NCBI RefSeq assembly: GCF_039679125.1
Contig: NZ_CP155551.1
Coordinates: forward strand, 2,356,001 to 2,420,000
Reading direction: 5' to 3'
Length of the DNA stretch: 64,000 nucleotides
DNA from: Blastococcus sp. HT6-4
Lineage (GTDB): Bacteria > Actinomycetota > Actinomycetes > Mycobacteriales > Geodermatophilaceae
The notes below the pieces were generated by a model. That model was not told the origin of the DNA. It searched no databases and saw only the letters and a list, made by a program, of their open reading frames with translations. Below are positions 53,645 to 62,943 of the stretch, piece after piece. Position 1 is the first letter of the stretch, and the number at the start of each line of letters is the position of its first letter. The translations under genes were made by a program, and so were the position numbers.

Positions 53645-54439
53645 TCACCTCCGGGCGAGCCACTCCGCGGCCTCGCGGGCCACTTCCGGCGGGACGGCGT
53701 GCGCACCCGGGAACTCCCGGTAGGTCACCTCGTAGCCGTCCTCGCGCAGCGCGGGGACGATCTGCCGGCTGGTCCGGTCGACGGGCAGCACGGGGTCGTC
53801 CTCCCCGTGGGAGACGAACACCTCGGGCATCCCCGACCGTGGCGCCGGCGGCACGAAGCCCGGGGAGAGCGCGGCGATGCGGGAGAACAGCCGCCCGTTG
53901 GCCAGCCCGAGGCCCAGCGCGTACGAGGCGCCGTCGGAGAAACCGGCCACCGCGACCCGTCCGGGGTCGACCGGCAGGCGGCGGAAGACCTCGGCCAGCG
54001 CCTCGTCGATCAGCTCGACGTCCGCGCCGTAGGCGCCACCGATCGCATCCCAGGTCGACCCGCCGGACTCCGGGGCCAGCAGCACCAGTCCGTACTCCTC
54101 GGCCAGGGGCTCCAGCAGCGCCAGTCCCCCCTCGGCGTTCCCCCCGGCGCCGTGCAGCGTGACGACGAGCGGCAGCGCCTCGCCGGCGGGGAGGCCTGCC
54201 GGGACGTGCAGGAGCGGGTCGGCGCCGGCGTCCAGGCCCAGCGGGCGGGTACCGGGCTCGGGCGCTGCCGCGAGCAGCTCCGGCGGGGGCTCGGCAGGCG
54301 GCCGGGCGGAGAGCGCGGCCGCCGGCTCCGCGGATCCCGGCGCCCGCTGCCCGTCCGGTGACCGGTCCCCGCAGCCGGCCAGCGCGCCACCCAGGCAGAG
54401 CGCGACCCCGGCCGCGAGGACGTCGCGACGCGTGGGCAC
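53645..54439 (-). CDS. Secreted lipoprotein esterase, alpha/beta hydrolase (PHB depolymerase/phospholipase-carboxylesterase-like)
   Basis: 264 residues from GTG 54439. N-terminus TRRDVLAAGVALCLGGALAGCGD combines an Arg-Arg pair with a lipobox (LAGC), so Tat-linked lipoprotein export is possible. A Pro/Ala linker leads to the hydrolase: LVVTLHGAGGNAEG, nucleophile in VAGFSDGASYAL, Asp in HGEDDPVLPV, and His in FPGAHAVPPEV. Substrate unknown. Confidence 0.87.
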   Translation of the reverse strand: MPTRRDVLAAGVALCLGGALAGCGDRSPDGQRAPGSAEPAAALSARPPAEPPPELLAAAPEPGTRPLGLDAGADPLLHVPAGLPAGEALPLVVTLHGAGGNAEGGLALLEPLAEEYGLVLLAPESGGSTWDAIGGAYGADVELIDEALAEVFRRLPVDPGRVAVAGFSDGASYALGLGLANGRLFSRIAALSPGFVPPAPRSGMPEVFVSHGEDDPVLPVDRTSRQIVPALREDGYEVTYREFPGAHAVPPEVAREAAEWLARR

Positions 54440-54483
54440 CCGCCACCGCTACCCGCCTTCCCCGGGCACCACACCGGGGTGCT

Positions 54484-54582
54484 CTGCGCGTCGGGCTGCG
54501 GACGGACCCCGACGTCGCCGACCACGTCGCGCTGGTGGCGCTGCGGGTGCTCGACGAGGGCGCCGGGACGGTCAGAGGCTGA
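54484..54582 (+). pseudogene. Possible gene remnant (about 32 codons)
   Basis: The frame ALRVGLRTDPDVADHVALVALRVLDEGAGTVRG, ending at TGA 54582, has protein-like composition and G/C at nearly every third position. No start or matching upstream coding sequence is present, because upstream lies the opposite-strand esterase. Could be the tail of a lost gene; chance is possible. Confidence 0.25.
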
Positions 54583-55012
54583 CGGCCACGGTCGCGGCCA
54601 GCTCGCGGCAGGCCTCGAGGTCGGCGGCGCCGGGTGCACCGGTGAGACTCAGCGGGGCGGCGACCTGCTTCCACCGGAGGGCGCCGGTGATCCGCTCGAT
54701 GCTGCGCAGCGCGCCGGCCGTGTCGTCGGTGCCGTGCACGTAGACGCCGAACGGCGAGCCGACCGTCGCGTCGAGGCACGGGTAGTACACGGTGTCGAAG
54801 AAGTGCTTCAACGCCCCCGACATGTACCCGATGTTCGCCGGGGTGCCGAGCAGCACGCCGTCGGCCGCGAGCACGTCCGCCGCACCGGCCGAGAGCGCCG
54901 GGCGCAGGACCGGCTCGACGTCGTCGACGAGCCCGATCCCCTCCTTGACCGCCTCCAGCACCGCCTGCAGGGCGGGTGAGGGGGTGTGGTGGACGACGAG
55001 GAGACGGGGCAC
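54572..55012 (-). CDS. Flavodoxin-family protein
   Basis: 146 residues from GTG 55012 (VPRLLVVHHTPSPALQAVLEA). FMN-binding segments: HHTPSPALQ phosphate loop, LLGTPANIGYMSGALKHFFDTVYY and GVYVHGTDDTAGALRSIERI. It should carry FMN and probably reduces quinones or similar. The ribosome site is weak. Confidence 0.82.
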   Translation of the reverse strand: MPRLLVVHHTPSPALQAVLEAVKEGIGLVDDVEPVLRPALSAGAADVLAADGVLLGTPANIGYMSGALKHFFDTVYYPCLDATVGSPFGVYVHGTDDTAGALRSIERITGALRWKQVAAPLSLTGAPGAADLEACRELAATVAVSL

Positions 55013-55078
55013 CCCGGCATTCTCGCTCCCGTCGGGCCCCGGGACGCCACCCCGGGCAGGCGGTGTGACAGTGAGGGC

Positions 55079-55348
55079 ATGCATCTGCTGCTCGAGTACG
55101 TGCTGGCCGACGACTACCTGGAGCGCCGCGCCACCCTGCGGGCCGACCACCTGGCGCTGGCCCGTGCCGCGCACGAGCGCGGCGAGCTGCTGCTGGCCGG
55201 CGCGCTGCCCGACCCCTACGACCGCGCCCTGCTGGTGTGGACGGCGCCGCGCGAGGTGGTCGAGCGGTTCGTCGAGCAGGATCCCTACGTCGTCGAGGGG
55301 CTGGTGACCGGGTGGACGATCCGGCCGTGGAACGTGGTGGTGGGCTGA
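55079..55348 (+). CDS. YciI-family protein
   Basis: 89 residues from ATG 55079. YciI features: LLLEYVLADDYLERRATLRADHLALARAAHERGELLLAGALPD and a C-terminal FVEQDPYVVEGLVTGWTIRPWN. The conserved His and Asp of the putative active site are in RADHLAL and EQDPYV. Small dimeric ferredoxin-like fold; role unknown. Confidence 0.9.
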   Translation: MHLLLEYVLADDYLERRATLRADHLALARAAHERGELLLAGALPDPYDRALLVWTAPREVVERFVEQDPYVVEGLVTGWTIRPWNVVVG

Positions 55349-55349
55349 T

Positions 55350-55880
55350 TCAGGGCCCGGTGCCCACGGCGCGCAGCTGCCGGTAGATGCGGGCCAGGTC
55401 GGGCAGCTGCACGTGGGCGTTGAGGCCGCTCGGGTTGGGCACCACCCAGGTCTCCGCGCCCCCGATGCGCTCGTCCTGCCGGCCCATGACCGCCTTGGGC
55501 CGGCCGAACCCCTCCCGCCAGGCGGTGATGCCCAGGACGGCGAGCACCCGGGGCCGGTACCGGTCCACCAGCCGCTCCAGCGCCTCCGCCCCGGCGCGGA
55601 GCTCCTCGGAGGACAGCTCGGCCGCGGTGCGGGTGGGCCGGTCGACGACGTTGGTGATCCCGAGCCCGTGGCGCAGCAGCTGACGGTCCTCGGCGGGCTG
55701 CAGCCGTCGAGGCGTGAGCCCGGCCAGGTGGAGGGCCGGCCAGAACCGGTTGCCCGGCCGGGCGAAGTGGTGACCGGTCTCCGCCGACATCAGCGACGGG
55801 TTGATCCCGCAGAACAGGACGTCCAGCCCGGGGCCGATGACGTCGGGCACGGACTTGTCGGGCAGCGGCTCGCCGGTCAC
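55350..55880 (-). CDS. mug: G/U mismatch-specific DNA glycosylase Mug
   Basis: 176 residues from GTG 55880 with GGATGGGG upstream. The uracil-DNA-glycosylase fold active site is LDVLFCGINPSLMSAETGHHFARPGNRFWPALH; the second loop is VVPNPSGLNAH. It removes uracil or ethenocytosine opposite guanine. Stop is directly beside the convergent YciI stop. Confidence 0.92.
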   Translation of the reverse strand: MTGEPLPDKSVPDVIGPGLDVLFCGINPSLMSAETGHHFARPGNRFWPALHLAGLTPRRLQPAEDRQLLRHGLGITNVVDRPTRTAAELSSEELRAGAEALERLVDRYRPRVLAVLGITAWREGFGRPKAVMGRQDERIGGAETWVVPNPSGLNAHVQLPDLARIYRQLRAVGTGP

Positions 55881-55949
55881 CGCCCCATCCTTCCCCGAGC
55901 CTCGGAGGACGGCACGCGACCGTGGCGCCCGTCGGGCGATGATGGCGGG

Positions 55950-56525
55950 GTGCCGGACTCGCCAGAGGTGCAGTGGTTCGACCGCCCCCGGGGCGAGCCG
56001 GTCGTGCTCCACCCGCCGTCACCGCGGTGGGGTGAACTGGCCGCCGAATGGGCTGCCGCGATCGGTCGTGTGCTGTCGGCGCTGCAACCGCGGGTGGAGC
56101 ACATCGGCTCCACGGCCGTCCCCGGGCTGCTCGCCAAGCCAGTGGTCGACCTGCAGGTGTCGGTCACCGACCTCGATGACGAGACGGCCTATCGCGTGCC
56201 GCTGGAATCGCTCGGGCTGGTGCTCCGGGCCCGAGAGCCGGAGCACCGCTTCTTCCGTCCCCCTGCCGAGCAGCCCCGGAGCGTGCACGTCCACGTGTGC
56301 CGGCGCGGTTCGGCCTGGGAGCGGACGCACCTCCTCTTCCGTGACCGGCTGCGCGCGCGGCCGGAGGTGGCCACGGCCTACGCCGAGCTGAAGCAGCACC
56401 TGGCCCGTGAGGTCGGCTCCGACCGTGCCGCCTGCACCAGGGCAAGACGGAGTTCATTCGGCGGGTCGTCGGATCCGCCGACGGCACGGCGTAGGGCCCG
56501 CGCCGTGGGACGGGCCCACGCTTGA
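55950..56525 (+). pseudogene. GrpB/UPF0157 family gene with C-terminal frameshift
   Basis: From GTG 55950 the first 160 residues fit the nucleotidyltransferase-like GrpB family: HIGSTAVPGLLAKPVVDLQVSV, HRFFRPP, SVHVHVCRRGSAWERTHLLFRDRLRA. After DRAACT (56438) the frame turns into Arg-rich sequence ending at 56525. In the neighbouring frame from 56441 the bases read GKTEFIRRVVGSADGTA then TAG (56494), the expected family ending. One base appears lost near 56438-56439. Only the last 18 residues are affected, so some function may survive. Confidence 0.75.
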
Positions 56526-56546
56526 CGGGACGGCCCGCTGCCGGGA

Positions 56547-57196
56547 TCAGCGGTAGCTGAGCAGGTGCCGCCGCTCCCCGGTGACGTGGGCGTGGTCGTT
56601 GAAGGCCAGCAGCGACATCCCGGAGGCACCCGCCACCACGGACGTGATCCCGACGTTGACCCCGGCCCGGTTGAGCGCGACCACGGCCTCGGCCGGGGCC
56701 GCGAGCAGGGCGGCGACCACGGCCGCGACGACCCCCGCGGACGTGGCGACGACCGCGTCCCGTCCGGGCGGCAGGCGGGCGACGAGGTCGTCCACGGCCG
56801 CGACCGCGCCGGTGGAGAAGGACGGCCAGCCGTCGGCGTCCCCGGCGGCGATCCAGGAGCGGAGCGCGCCGTCGAGCAACCGCTGCACCCGCCGCGATCC
56901 GGAGTCCCCCACCGGCGCACCGGAGTCGTCAGCCGGGTACCGCTTCAGCAGCTCCACGTGGTCGTACTCGTCGAGGCGGGCGTCGGTTCCCGGCGCGACG
57001 GCCCACCCGGCGGCCTCGGCGAGCAGTGCCGCGGTGTCCCGCTGGCGGCGCAGCGTGCCGGAGACGATCAGCGGATCGCGCAGCTCACGGCGGCGCAGCT
57101 CCTCCCCCACGCAGGTCGCCTGCTCGCGGCCGAGGTCGCTGAGGACGTCGTAGTCGTCCGAGCCGAACGAGGCCTGACCGTGCCGGACCAGGCAGA

Positions 57197-57206
<10 letters not shown>
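56547..57206 (-). CDS. Histidine phosphatase superfamily (phosphoglycerate mutase-like)
   Basis: 219 residues from ATG 57206. Catalytic LVRHGQASFGSDDYDVLSDLGREQA with the phospho-His at 9, second Arg in SGTLRRQRDTA, ARLDEYDH, and the second His site region VVATSAGVVAAV, where the usual T-H-G reads T-S-A. Loss of the second catalytic His, if the alignment is right, would weaken activity. Overlaps the phosphotransferase gene by 10 bp. Confidence 0.87.
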
Positions 57207-58264
<1,058 letters not shown>

Positions 58265-58570
58265 CCGCCCCATCCCACCACGGGCATCGTGAGGCACGTC
58301 GCAGCGGTGCCGGCCCGACGCACTGTCGGGGATGATCGCGGGGCTGCCGTCGTCGGCCCGGCCACCACCCGGATCCGCGCGGGGCGCTCGCGACCCGACC
58401 GGCGCGGGGAGGCGTGACACCCGCGAGGCGGCACGGGTGCATCTCGGAACGACACCGGCGGGTATAGCGTGGCACCGGGCCGAGGCCCCGACCCGACGCA
58501 GCCGGCCGGCGTGCGCCGCGCGCCCGGGGCTGCCTCTCCCGGCACACGGCCCAGGGGTGGGGTGCCTGGC

Positions 58571-59026
58571 ATGGCGTCGGACGCGAGCTCGGCCGGCCCG
58601 GTTCCCGACGGTGGACAGGTGCCCTTCCAGGTCTCCGTCGATCCCGAGCACGCACGGCTCGCCATCAGCGGCGAGTTCGACCGGGAGCACGCCCACCACG
58701 TACTCGCCGCGCTGACTGCGCTGGCCGGTACCGGACACCGCCGGTGGGCGATCGACACCGCACAGGTCGTCTTCTGCGACGCGGCGGGGCTGCGGGCCCT
58801 GGTCACGGCGCACCACCTGGCCCGGCGGCACGGGTGCGAGCTGGTGGTGGAGCGGCCGAGCCCGTGCCTGCACAGGCTGGTGCTCCTGGTGGGCCTCGAC
58901 CAGGTCCTCGACATCCGAGCCGCGGGGTCCGCCGCGCCGCCGGCGGCCGGCGGTCACCGCCTGCAGCCCTCGACCGGACCGCTCCGCGCCGGGCACCCGG
59001 TCCGCACCGTCCCCGCCGGGGACTGA
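58571..59026 (+). CDS. STAS-domain protein (anti-sigma factor antagonist-like) without phospho-serine
   Basis: 151 residues from ATG 58571. STAS fold at about 18-112: VPFQVSVDPEHARLAISGEFDREHA, VVFCDAAGLRALVTAHHLARRHGCELVV. The site that is usually D-S-[S/T]-G reads D-A-A-G, so the normal phosphorylation switch is missing. A Gly/Pro-rich tail of about 35 residues follows. A TATAGCGT box at 58464-58471 lies about 100 bp upstream. Confidence 0.85.
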   Translation: MASDASSAGPVPDGGQVPFQVSVDPEHARLAISGEFDREHAHHVLAALTALAGTGHRRWAIDTAQVVFCDAAGLRALVTAHHLARRHGCELVVERPSPCLHRLVLLVGLDQVLDIRAAGSAAPPAAGGHRLQPSTGPLRAGHPVRTVPAGD

Positions 59027-59040
59027 CCCGGGCCCGGCCG

Positions 59041-59274
59041 CTACTGGACGGGCGCGTCGGGCGGCGGCAGCCGGTGGGCGAGCTGCTCGTCGACCGAGAC
59101 CACCCCGGCCACGCCGGTGAGCGCGCCGAGCGTGCCGGGCGGCACCGAGCCGGTGATGATCCCGAGCCCGTCGAGCACCTGCTCCACCCGCATGCCCCGG
59201 GCGCGCAGGCTCTGGACGACGCCGTCGAGCGCGGCCAGGTGGCCGTCGTCGACGGTCACGCTGACGTGGGTCAC
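59041..59274 (-). CDS. Small peptidase-inhibitor I9/propeptide-like protein
   Basis: 77 residues from GTG 59274, overlapping the subtilase stop by 4 bp. THVSVTVDDGHLAALDGVVQ, then LRARGMRVEQVLDGLGIITG and VAGVVSVDEQLAHRLPPP follow the beta-alpha-beta-beta-alpha-beta pattern of subtilisin propeptides, including a C-terminal VxSVxE-like strand. It may act in trans as folding chaperone or inhibitor of the protease encoded upstream. Based on pattern, not alignment. Confidence 0.65.
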   Translation of the reverse strand: MTHVSVTVDDGHLAALDGVVQSLRARGMRVEQVLDGLGIITGSVPPGTLGALTGVAGVVSVDEQLAHRLPPPDAPVQ

Positions 59275-60611
59275 GGCCCCGACGCTACGCGGGCACGGCC
59301 GTCCGGGGAACCGGCGTCCTGCGGGGCGACCGCCAGACCGGTGCCCGCGTCGACCGACGGCTGGAGCAGCCGCTCGCTCTCCAGGCAGAGCGTGGCCCAC
59401 AGCTCGAGGCCCCGGCGGCCGGTGGCCTCGGCCCACAGCGCGGCCACGCCGGCCACGTGGGGCGTGGCCATGCTGGTCCCGCTGATCGTGTGGTGGCCGG
59501 CCGCCCCGGGCCACGACGACCGGATCTCCCATCCGGGGGCGGCGATGTCGATCTGCCCACCCCGCGACGGCACGCTGCGGGCCGAGAAGTACGCCATCTC
59601 CAGCGCCTGGTCGAGCGCGCCGACGGCCATGATCTCCCCGCTGTTCGCCGGCGCACCGACGAAGCCGGGGTCGGCGGCCCGCCGGTCGGCGTTGTTGCCG
59701 GCTGCGGCGATGATCAGCGACCCCTGCTGCAGCGCCCGGCGCCCGGCGGCCGAGTACGGCGGGTGGACCTGCGTCACGTCGGCGCCCAGGGACATGGAGA
59801 TCACCGCACACCGGCCGGTCACGGCCCAGTTGATACCGGCGAGGATGCCGGCGTCGGTGCCGGCGCCGTCGTCCCCGAGCACCTTGCCGGCGTAGATGTC
59901 GGCCTCGCAGGCGACGCCGTAGCGCGGACCGCCCGAGGGCGTCCGCGGACCGCAGGCGGTGCCGACGCAGTGGGTGCCGTGTCCGTGCGCGTCCTGCGCA
60001 CCCTCGCCGGCGACGAACGAGCGCGCGGTCAGCGCCCGGCCGGCGAAGTCGGGGTGGGACAGGTCGAAGCCGGTGTCCAGCACCGCGACGCGGATCCCGC
60101 GGCCGGACCAGGGTGAGGAGTCGGCCCGGACGGCCTGCACCCCCCAGGTCGCCTCCGGGGTGTCCGCGAACCCCGGCCCCACCCCACCGCTGCCGCCGGC
60201 GTCCCGGGAGAGCAACCGGCCGGTCAGGTCGGCCACGCCGTCCCGGTAGCCCTGCGCATACCCGCCGACGCCGTGCGGGAGGACGTGGTGCACCAGCTCC
60301 GGGGACACCGAGAGCACCGGCCGGGTCGACGCCGCCGTCCGCAGCGCGCCGACCTGGTCGGGCCCGCCCGCGACGACGGCGATGCCGAGGGCGGAGAAGA
60401 CGGTGGCGCCCGCCTCACGGAGCGTCTCCGGGGGCACGTCACCGCCGGCGAAGTCCCGGGAGTCGGCCACGTCGCGCACCCCGATGCGGCCCCAGTCCAC
60501 GGAGGCGCCGCCGTCCGCGTCGGCGAAGACGACGACCTGACGCCCCGTGGTCCGGGGCACGGGGCCTCCCGTGCGGTGCCGCACGCTGCCCGGGTCGACC
60601 GGATCGATCAC
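59271..60611 (-). CDS. Subtilisin-family (S8) serine protease, no signal peptide
   Basis: 446 residues from GTG 60611 with GGGGGAG upstream. Catalytic triad: Asp179 (AVLDTGFDLSHPD), His211 (HGHGTHCVG) and Ser380 (GTSMATPHVAG), with oxyanion Asn in AAGNN (about 306). Residues about 22-115 may be an N-terminal propeptide-like domain (VVVFADADGG, LGIAVVAGGPDQVGAL, VLSVSPE). No secretion signal, so it is probably cytoplasmic or released otherwise. A second small propeptide-like gene follows. Confidence 0.92.
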   Translation of the reverse strand: MIDPVDPGSVRHRTGGPVPRTTGRQVVVFADADGGASVDWGRIGVRDVADSRDFAGGDVPPETLREAGATVFSALGIAVVAGGPDQVGALRTAASTRPVLSVSPELVHHVLPHGVGGYAQGYRDGVADLTGRLLSRDAGGSGGVGPGFADTPEATWGVQAVRADSSPWSGRGIRVAVLDTGFDLSHPDFAGRALTARSFVAGEGAQDAHGHGTHCVGTACGPRTPSGGPRYGVACEADIYAGKVLGDDGAGTDAGILAGINWAVTGRCAVISMSLGADVTQVHPPYSAAGRRALQQGSLIIAAAGNNADRRAADPGFVGAPANSGEIMAVGALDQALEMAYFSARSVPSRGGQIDIAAPGWEIRSSWPGAAGHHTISGTSMATPHVAGVAALWAEATGRRGLELWATLCLESERLLQPSVDAGTGLAVAPQDAGSPDGRARVASGP

Positions 60612-60743
60612 TGCTCCCCCTCGCCGACGCGTCGCCAGCAGGCCAGGCGAAGGCAGCCCTGGCCTGCGGTCACCGGCCGTCGCGGCCGGTGGACCCAGCG
60701 TGGCGGGACCGGGGGCGCCCGGCAACCCGGGCTGCGCGCCGGG

Positions 60744-61145
60744 TCATCCCTGGGCGACCGCCGGGTCCATCCACATCACCTCCCAGACGTTGCCGTCCGG
60801 GTCGGTGAAGCTGCGGCCGTACATGACGCCGTGGTCCTGGGCTGGCAGCCACGGCTTGCCGCCGGCCGCGACGGCGCGGTCCACCACCTGGTCGACCTCC
60901 TCGCGACTGCCCGACGACAGGCAGGTGAGGACCGAGGTCGCCTGCGCGGGGTCACCGACCTCTCCGGCGACGAAGTCGGCGAACCGGTCGCGGGTCAGCA
61001 GCATCACGTGGATGTTCTCCTCGATGGCGTAGGAGACGCAGCGCTCGTCGGAGAACCGGTCGTTGCGGCGGAGCCCGAGCGCCCCGTAGAAGGCGTCGGC
61101 GCGGTCGCGGTCGGTCACGGGCAGGTTCACGAAGATCATGCGCAC
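60744..61145 (-). CDS. VOC (glyoxalase/bleomycin-resistance) family protein
   Basis: 133 residues from GTG 61145 (GAGGAG upstream); ATG 61139 also possible. MIFVNLPVTDRDRADAFYGALG and the ending SFTDPDGNVWEVMWMD are typical of PhnB-like or lactoylglutathione-lyase-like VOC proteins. Internal ENIHVMLLTRDRFADFV fits the subgroup common in actinobacteria. Divalent metal or substrate unknown. Followed by the regulator gene upstream in the same direction. Confidence 0.9.
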   Translation of the reverse strand: MRMIFVNLPVTDRDRADAFYGALGLRRNDRFSDERCVSYAIEENIHVMLLTRDRFADFVAGEVGDPAQATSVLTCLSSGSREEVDQVVDRAVAAGGKPWLPAQDHGVMYGRSFTDPDGNVWEVMWMDPAVAQG

Positions 61146-61263
61146 GGGGGCTCCTCGGTGCCGGTCGTGGTCGCCGCCCGGAGGTGGACGGCGGGGACGG
61201 CAGTGGAGACCGCCGTGCGCCGGAGAACTCATCGCCGGCCGGGCACGGCGACCCGGGCACCGC

Positions 61264-61734
61264 TCAATCGGGGAGGCCGGATCCCCCTGCGGCGTCGGGA
61301 CGGGCCTGCACCTCGCGGGGGCCGGGCAGCTCGTGGCCGGCGTCGCAGACGAGCGCCACACGGACCGGCGCGCCGCACTCCCGGTGCTCCAGTGCGAGCG
61401 GAGGCGGCCCGTCACCGAGGTAGCGGTCCCCCCACTCCATCAGGGAGACGAGGGTCGGGTAGAGGTCGCGGCCCTTGTCGGTGAGCCGGTACTCGTGCCG
61501 CTGCCGTTCACCCTCGGCCTGGTACGGCTCACGCCGGAGGATGCCCTCCTGCACCAGCGTGGCCAGGCGGTCGGTGAGCACCGCCTTGGGGATGCCGAGC
61601 GCCCGCTGCACGTCGGCGAACCGGCGCACCCCCAGGAAGGCCTCGCGGAGGACGAGCAGGCTCCACTTCTCCCCCACCACCGCCAGGGTTCCGGCGACCG
61701 AGCAACGGGACCGGTCGAACGAGGCGTCGCTCAC
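61264..61734 (-). CDS. HxlR-family transcriptional regulator
   Basis: 156 residues from GTG 61734. Winged helix: CSVAGTLAVVGEKWSLLVLREAFLGVRRFADVQRALGIPKAVLTDRLATLVQEGILRR is the family signature in three parts. The C-terminal extension has two Cys (HRECGAPVRVALVCDAGHEL), possibly for redox or ligand sensing. The start seems leaderless, and an operator-like palindrome overlaps its -10 box. May control the VOC gene downstream. Confidence 0.92.
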   Translation of the reverse strand: MSDASFDRSRCSVAGTLAVVGEKWSLLVLREAFLGVRRFADVQRALGIPKAVLTDRLATLVQEGILRREPYQAEGERQRHEYRLTDKGRDLYPTLVSLMEWGDRYLGDGPPPLALEHRECGAPVRVALVCDAGHELPGPREVQARPDAAGGSGLPD

Positions 61735-61740
61735 AGTGTG

Positions 61741-61754
61741 AGCATAACCATGCT
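61741..61754. promoter_or_regulatory. HxlR-gene -10 box overlapped by a palindrome
   Basis: AGCATAACCATGCT has 5-bp arms (AGCAT/ATGCT). On the minus strand it contains TATGCT, which ends 6 bp before GTG 61734, as for a leaderless promoter. A bound regulator would block polymerase. Confidence 0.45.
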
Positions 61755-61888
61755 GGGTTCACTTGCCGAACCGCTTCCGGCGGCGCAGAGTTCATGGTGC
61801 GAACCCAGGAGGCGGACGGTCTCCGGCCGGCCCGCCCGGCCCCCTGCAGAGCTCGCTGAGGAACCACTGCTCTGACGGAGGACACACC

Positions 61889-62032
61889 ATGACCCGCATC
61901 CGCACCGCCCTCGCCCGCCGGCACGCTCTGCGCGCCCACCTGCGTCAGGAGCGCGCCCTCGCCCGCGCCTTCGCCGCAGCGCCCACCCTGGAGTCCGCGC
62001 ACGAGATCGCCGCCCTGGGCGCCCGTCGCTGA
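61889..62032 (+). CDS. Small basic protein (47 aa)
   Basis: Starts at ATG 61889, with GGAGG nine bases upstream. Arg- and Ala-rich helical sequence: TRIRTALARRHALRAHLRQ, then TLESAHEIAALGARR. Good ribosome site and coding-like composition support it. No family recognised; could bind nucleic acid because of its charge. Confidence 0.6.
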   Translation: MTRIRTALARRHALRAHLRQERALARAFAAAPTLESAHEIAALGARR

Positions 62033-62099
62033 CGTCCGACCCGGGGAAGCGGGGCCCTGACCGCCGGGTCACGGCCCCGCCTGCCCGCCGCCCGCGCGG

Positions 62100-62585
62100 T
62101 CAGCGCGGCGCGACGATGCTCGCGTCCAGGTAGGGCTCGCCCTCCCACTCGGCGTACGCGTCGTCGGGCAGGTCCGCGCCGAGGGACTCCTCGACCTCCG
62201 TCACCTCGAACTCCTCCCACGGTTCGGCGGCGACGGCGACGGCCTGGCCGGGCCGGAGGTCACCGGGTTCACGGTCCATGACGACCAGGATGGGTTCGAC
62301 GTCGCCCTCGCCGACGAGGGTGAAGGCGACCGGCGACACGATGCGGCCCACCTCTCCGGTGACGCTGACCTCCAGCCCGTTGTAGCCCTCCAGGTCGTCC
62401 CGGAACTCCTCGGTGTACGGCCCGTCGTAGGGGTCCTCGAGGTCGCCGGGCGGCCGGACGTCGGCGTCGGCGGGAACGGTCGGATCCGTGTCGTCCTCGC
62501 CGCAGCCGGCGAGGACGGTGCCCGCCAGGCCCGCGCTCAGGGCGACGGTGGCGAGCGCCCGGATCGATCGCCGGCTGGTCGTCAT
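62100..62585 (-). CDS. Putative lipoprotein with OB-like domain
   Basis: 161 residues from ATG 62585. Signal peptide with RR at 5-6 and lipobox LAGC (Cys28). After an acidic linker comes GLEVSVTGEVGRIVSPVAFTLVGEGDVEPILVVM, reminiscent of small OB-fold/tOB domains, then QAVAVAAEPWEEFEVTEVEE and a typical YLDASIV ending. Function unknown. Confidence 0.8.
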   Translation of the reverse strand: MTTSRRSIRALATVALSAGLAGTVLAGCGEDDTDPTVPADADVRPPGDLEDPYDGPYTEEFRDDLEGYNGLEVSVTGEVGRIVSPVAFTLVGEGDVEPILVVMDREPGDLRPGQAVAVAAEPWEEFEVTEVEESLGADLPDDAYAEWEGEPYLDASIVAPR

Positions 62586-62943
62586 GGCCGTCGTCCTCCC
62601 ATGGTCCGGTCCCCCCGGGATCACCCGCGGGCGGTGCTGTCGTGGCCGTCGCTCCCTTCCCCCGGCGGCGAGCGGATCCGTCGCACGGGACCGTTCGTCA
62701 CCGCATCGCAACAGGGGTGCCCCCTTCGCCCGGCCGCTCGTTGCGAAGCCGTGACAGCGCCCGCCCCCGACCGCGGCCGAGGGCCCCGGGTGGCGGAGCT
62801 CCGGTGTCGCTCCCCACGCCCGGGGCCGGCCCATGTGACGGCCTCGTGGCGATCCGCGCCGCCGGCGCATCCGCCGCCGGCCCCCGGGGCAGGGCCCGGA
62901 CGACTGCCGCCCGGCCCCACCCCGCCACGGAGGAAGCACCCGC
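62586..62943. other. Divergent intergenic region with a spaced inverted repeat
   Basis: 358 bp between the lipoprotein gene and the metallophosphoesterase gene. It contains GTCACCGCATCGCAAC (62697-62712) and, inverted, GTTGCGAAGCCGTGAC (62740-62755), matching at 14 of 16 positions across a 27-bp gap. Both divergent promoters must lie here. No coding frame convinces me. Confidence 0.6.
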
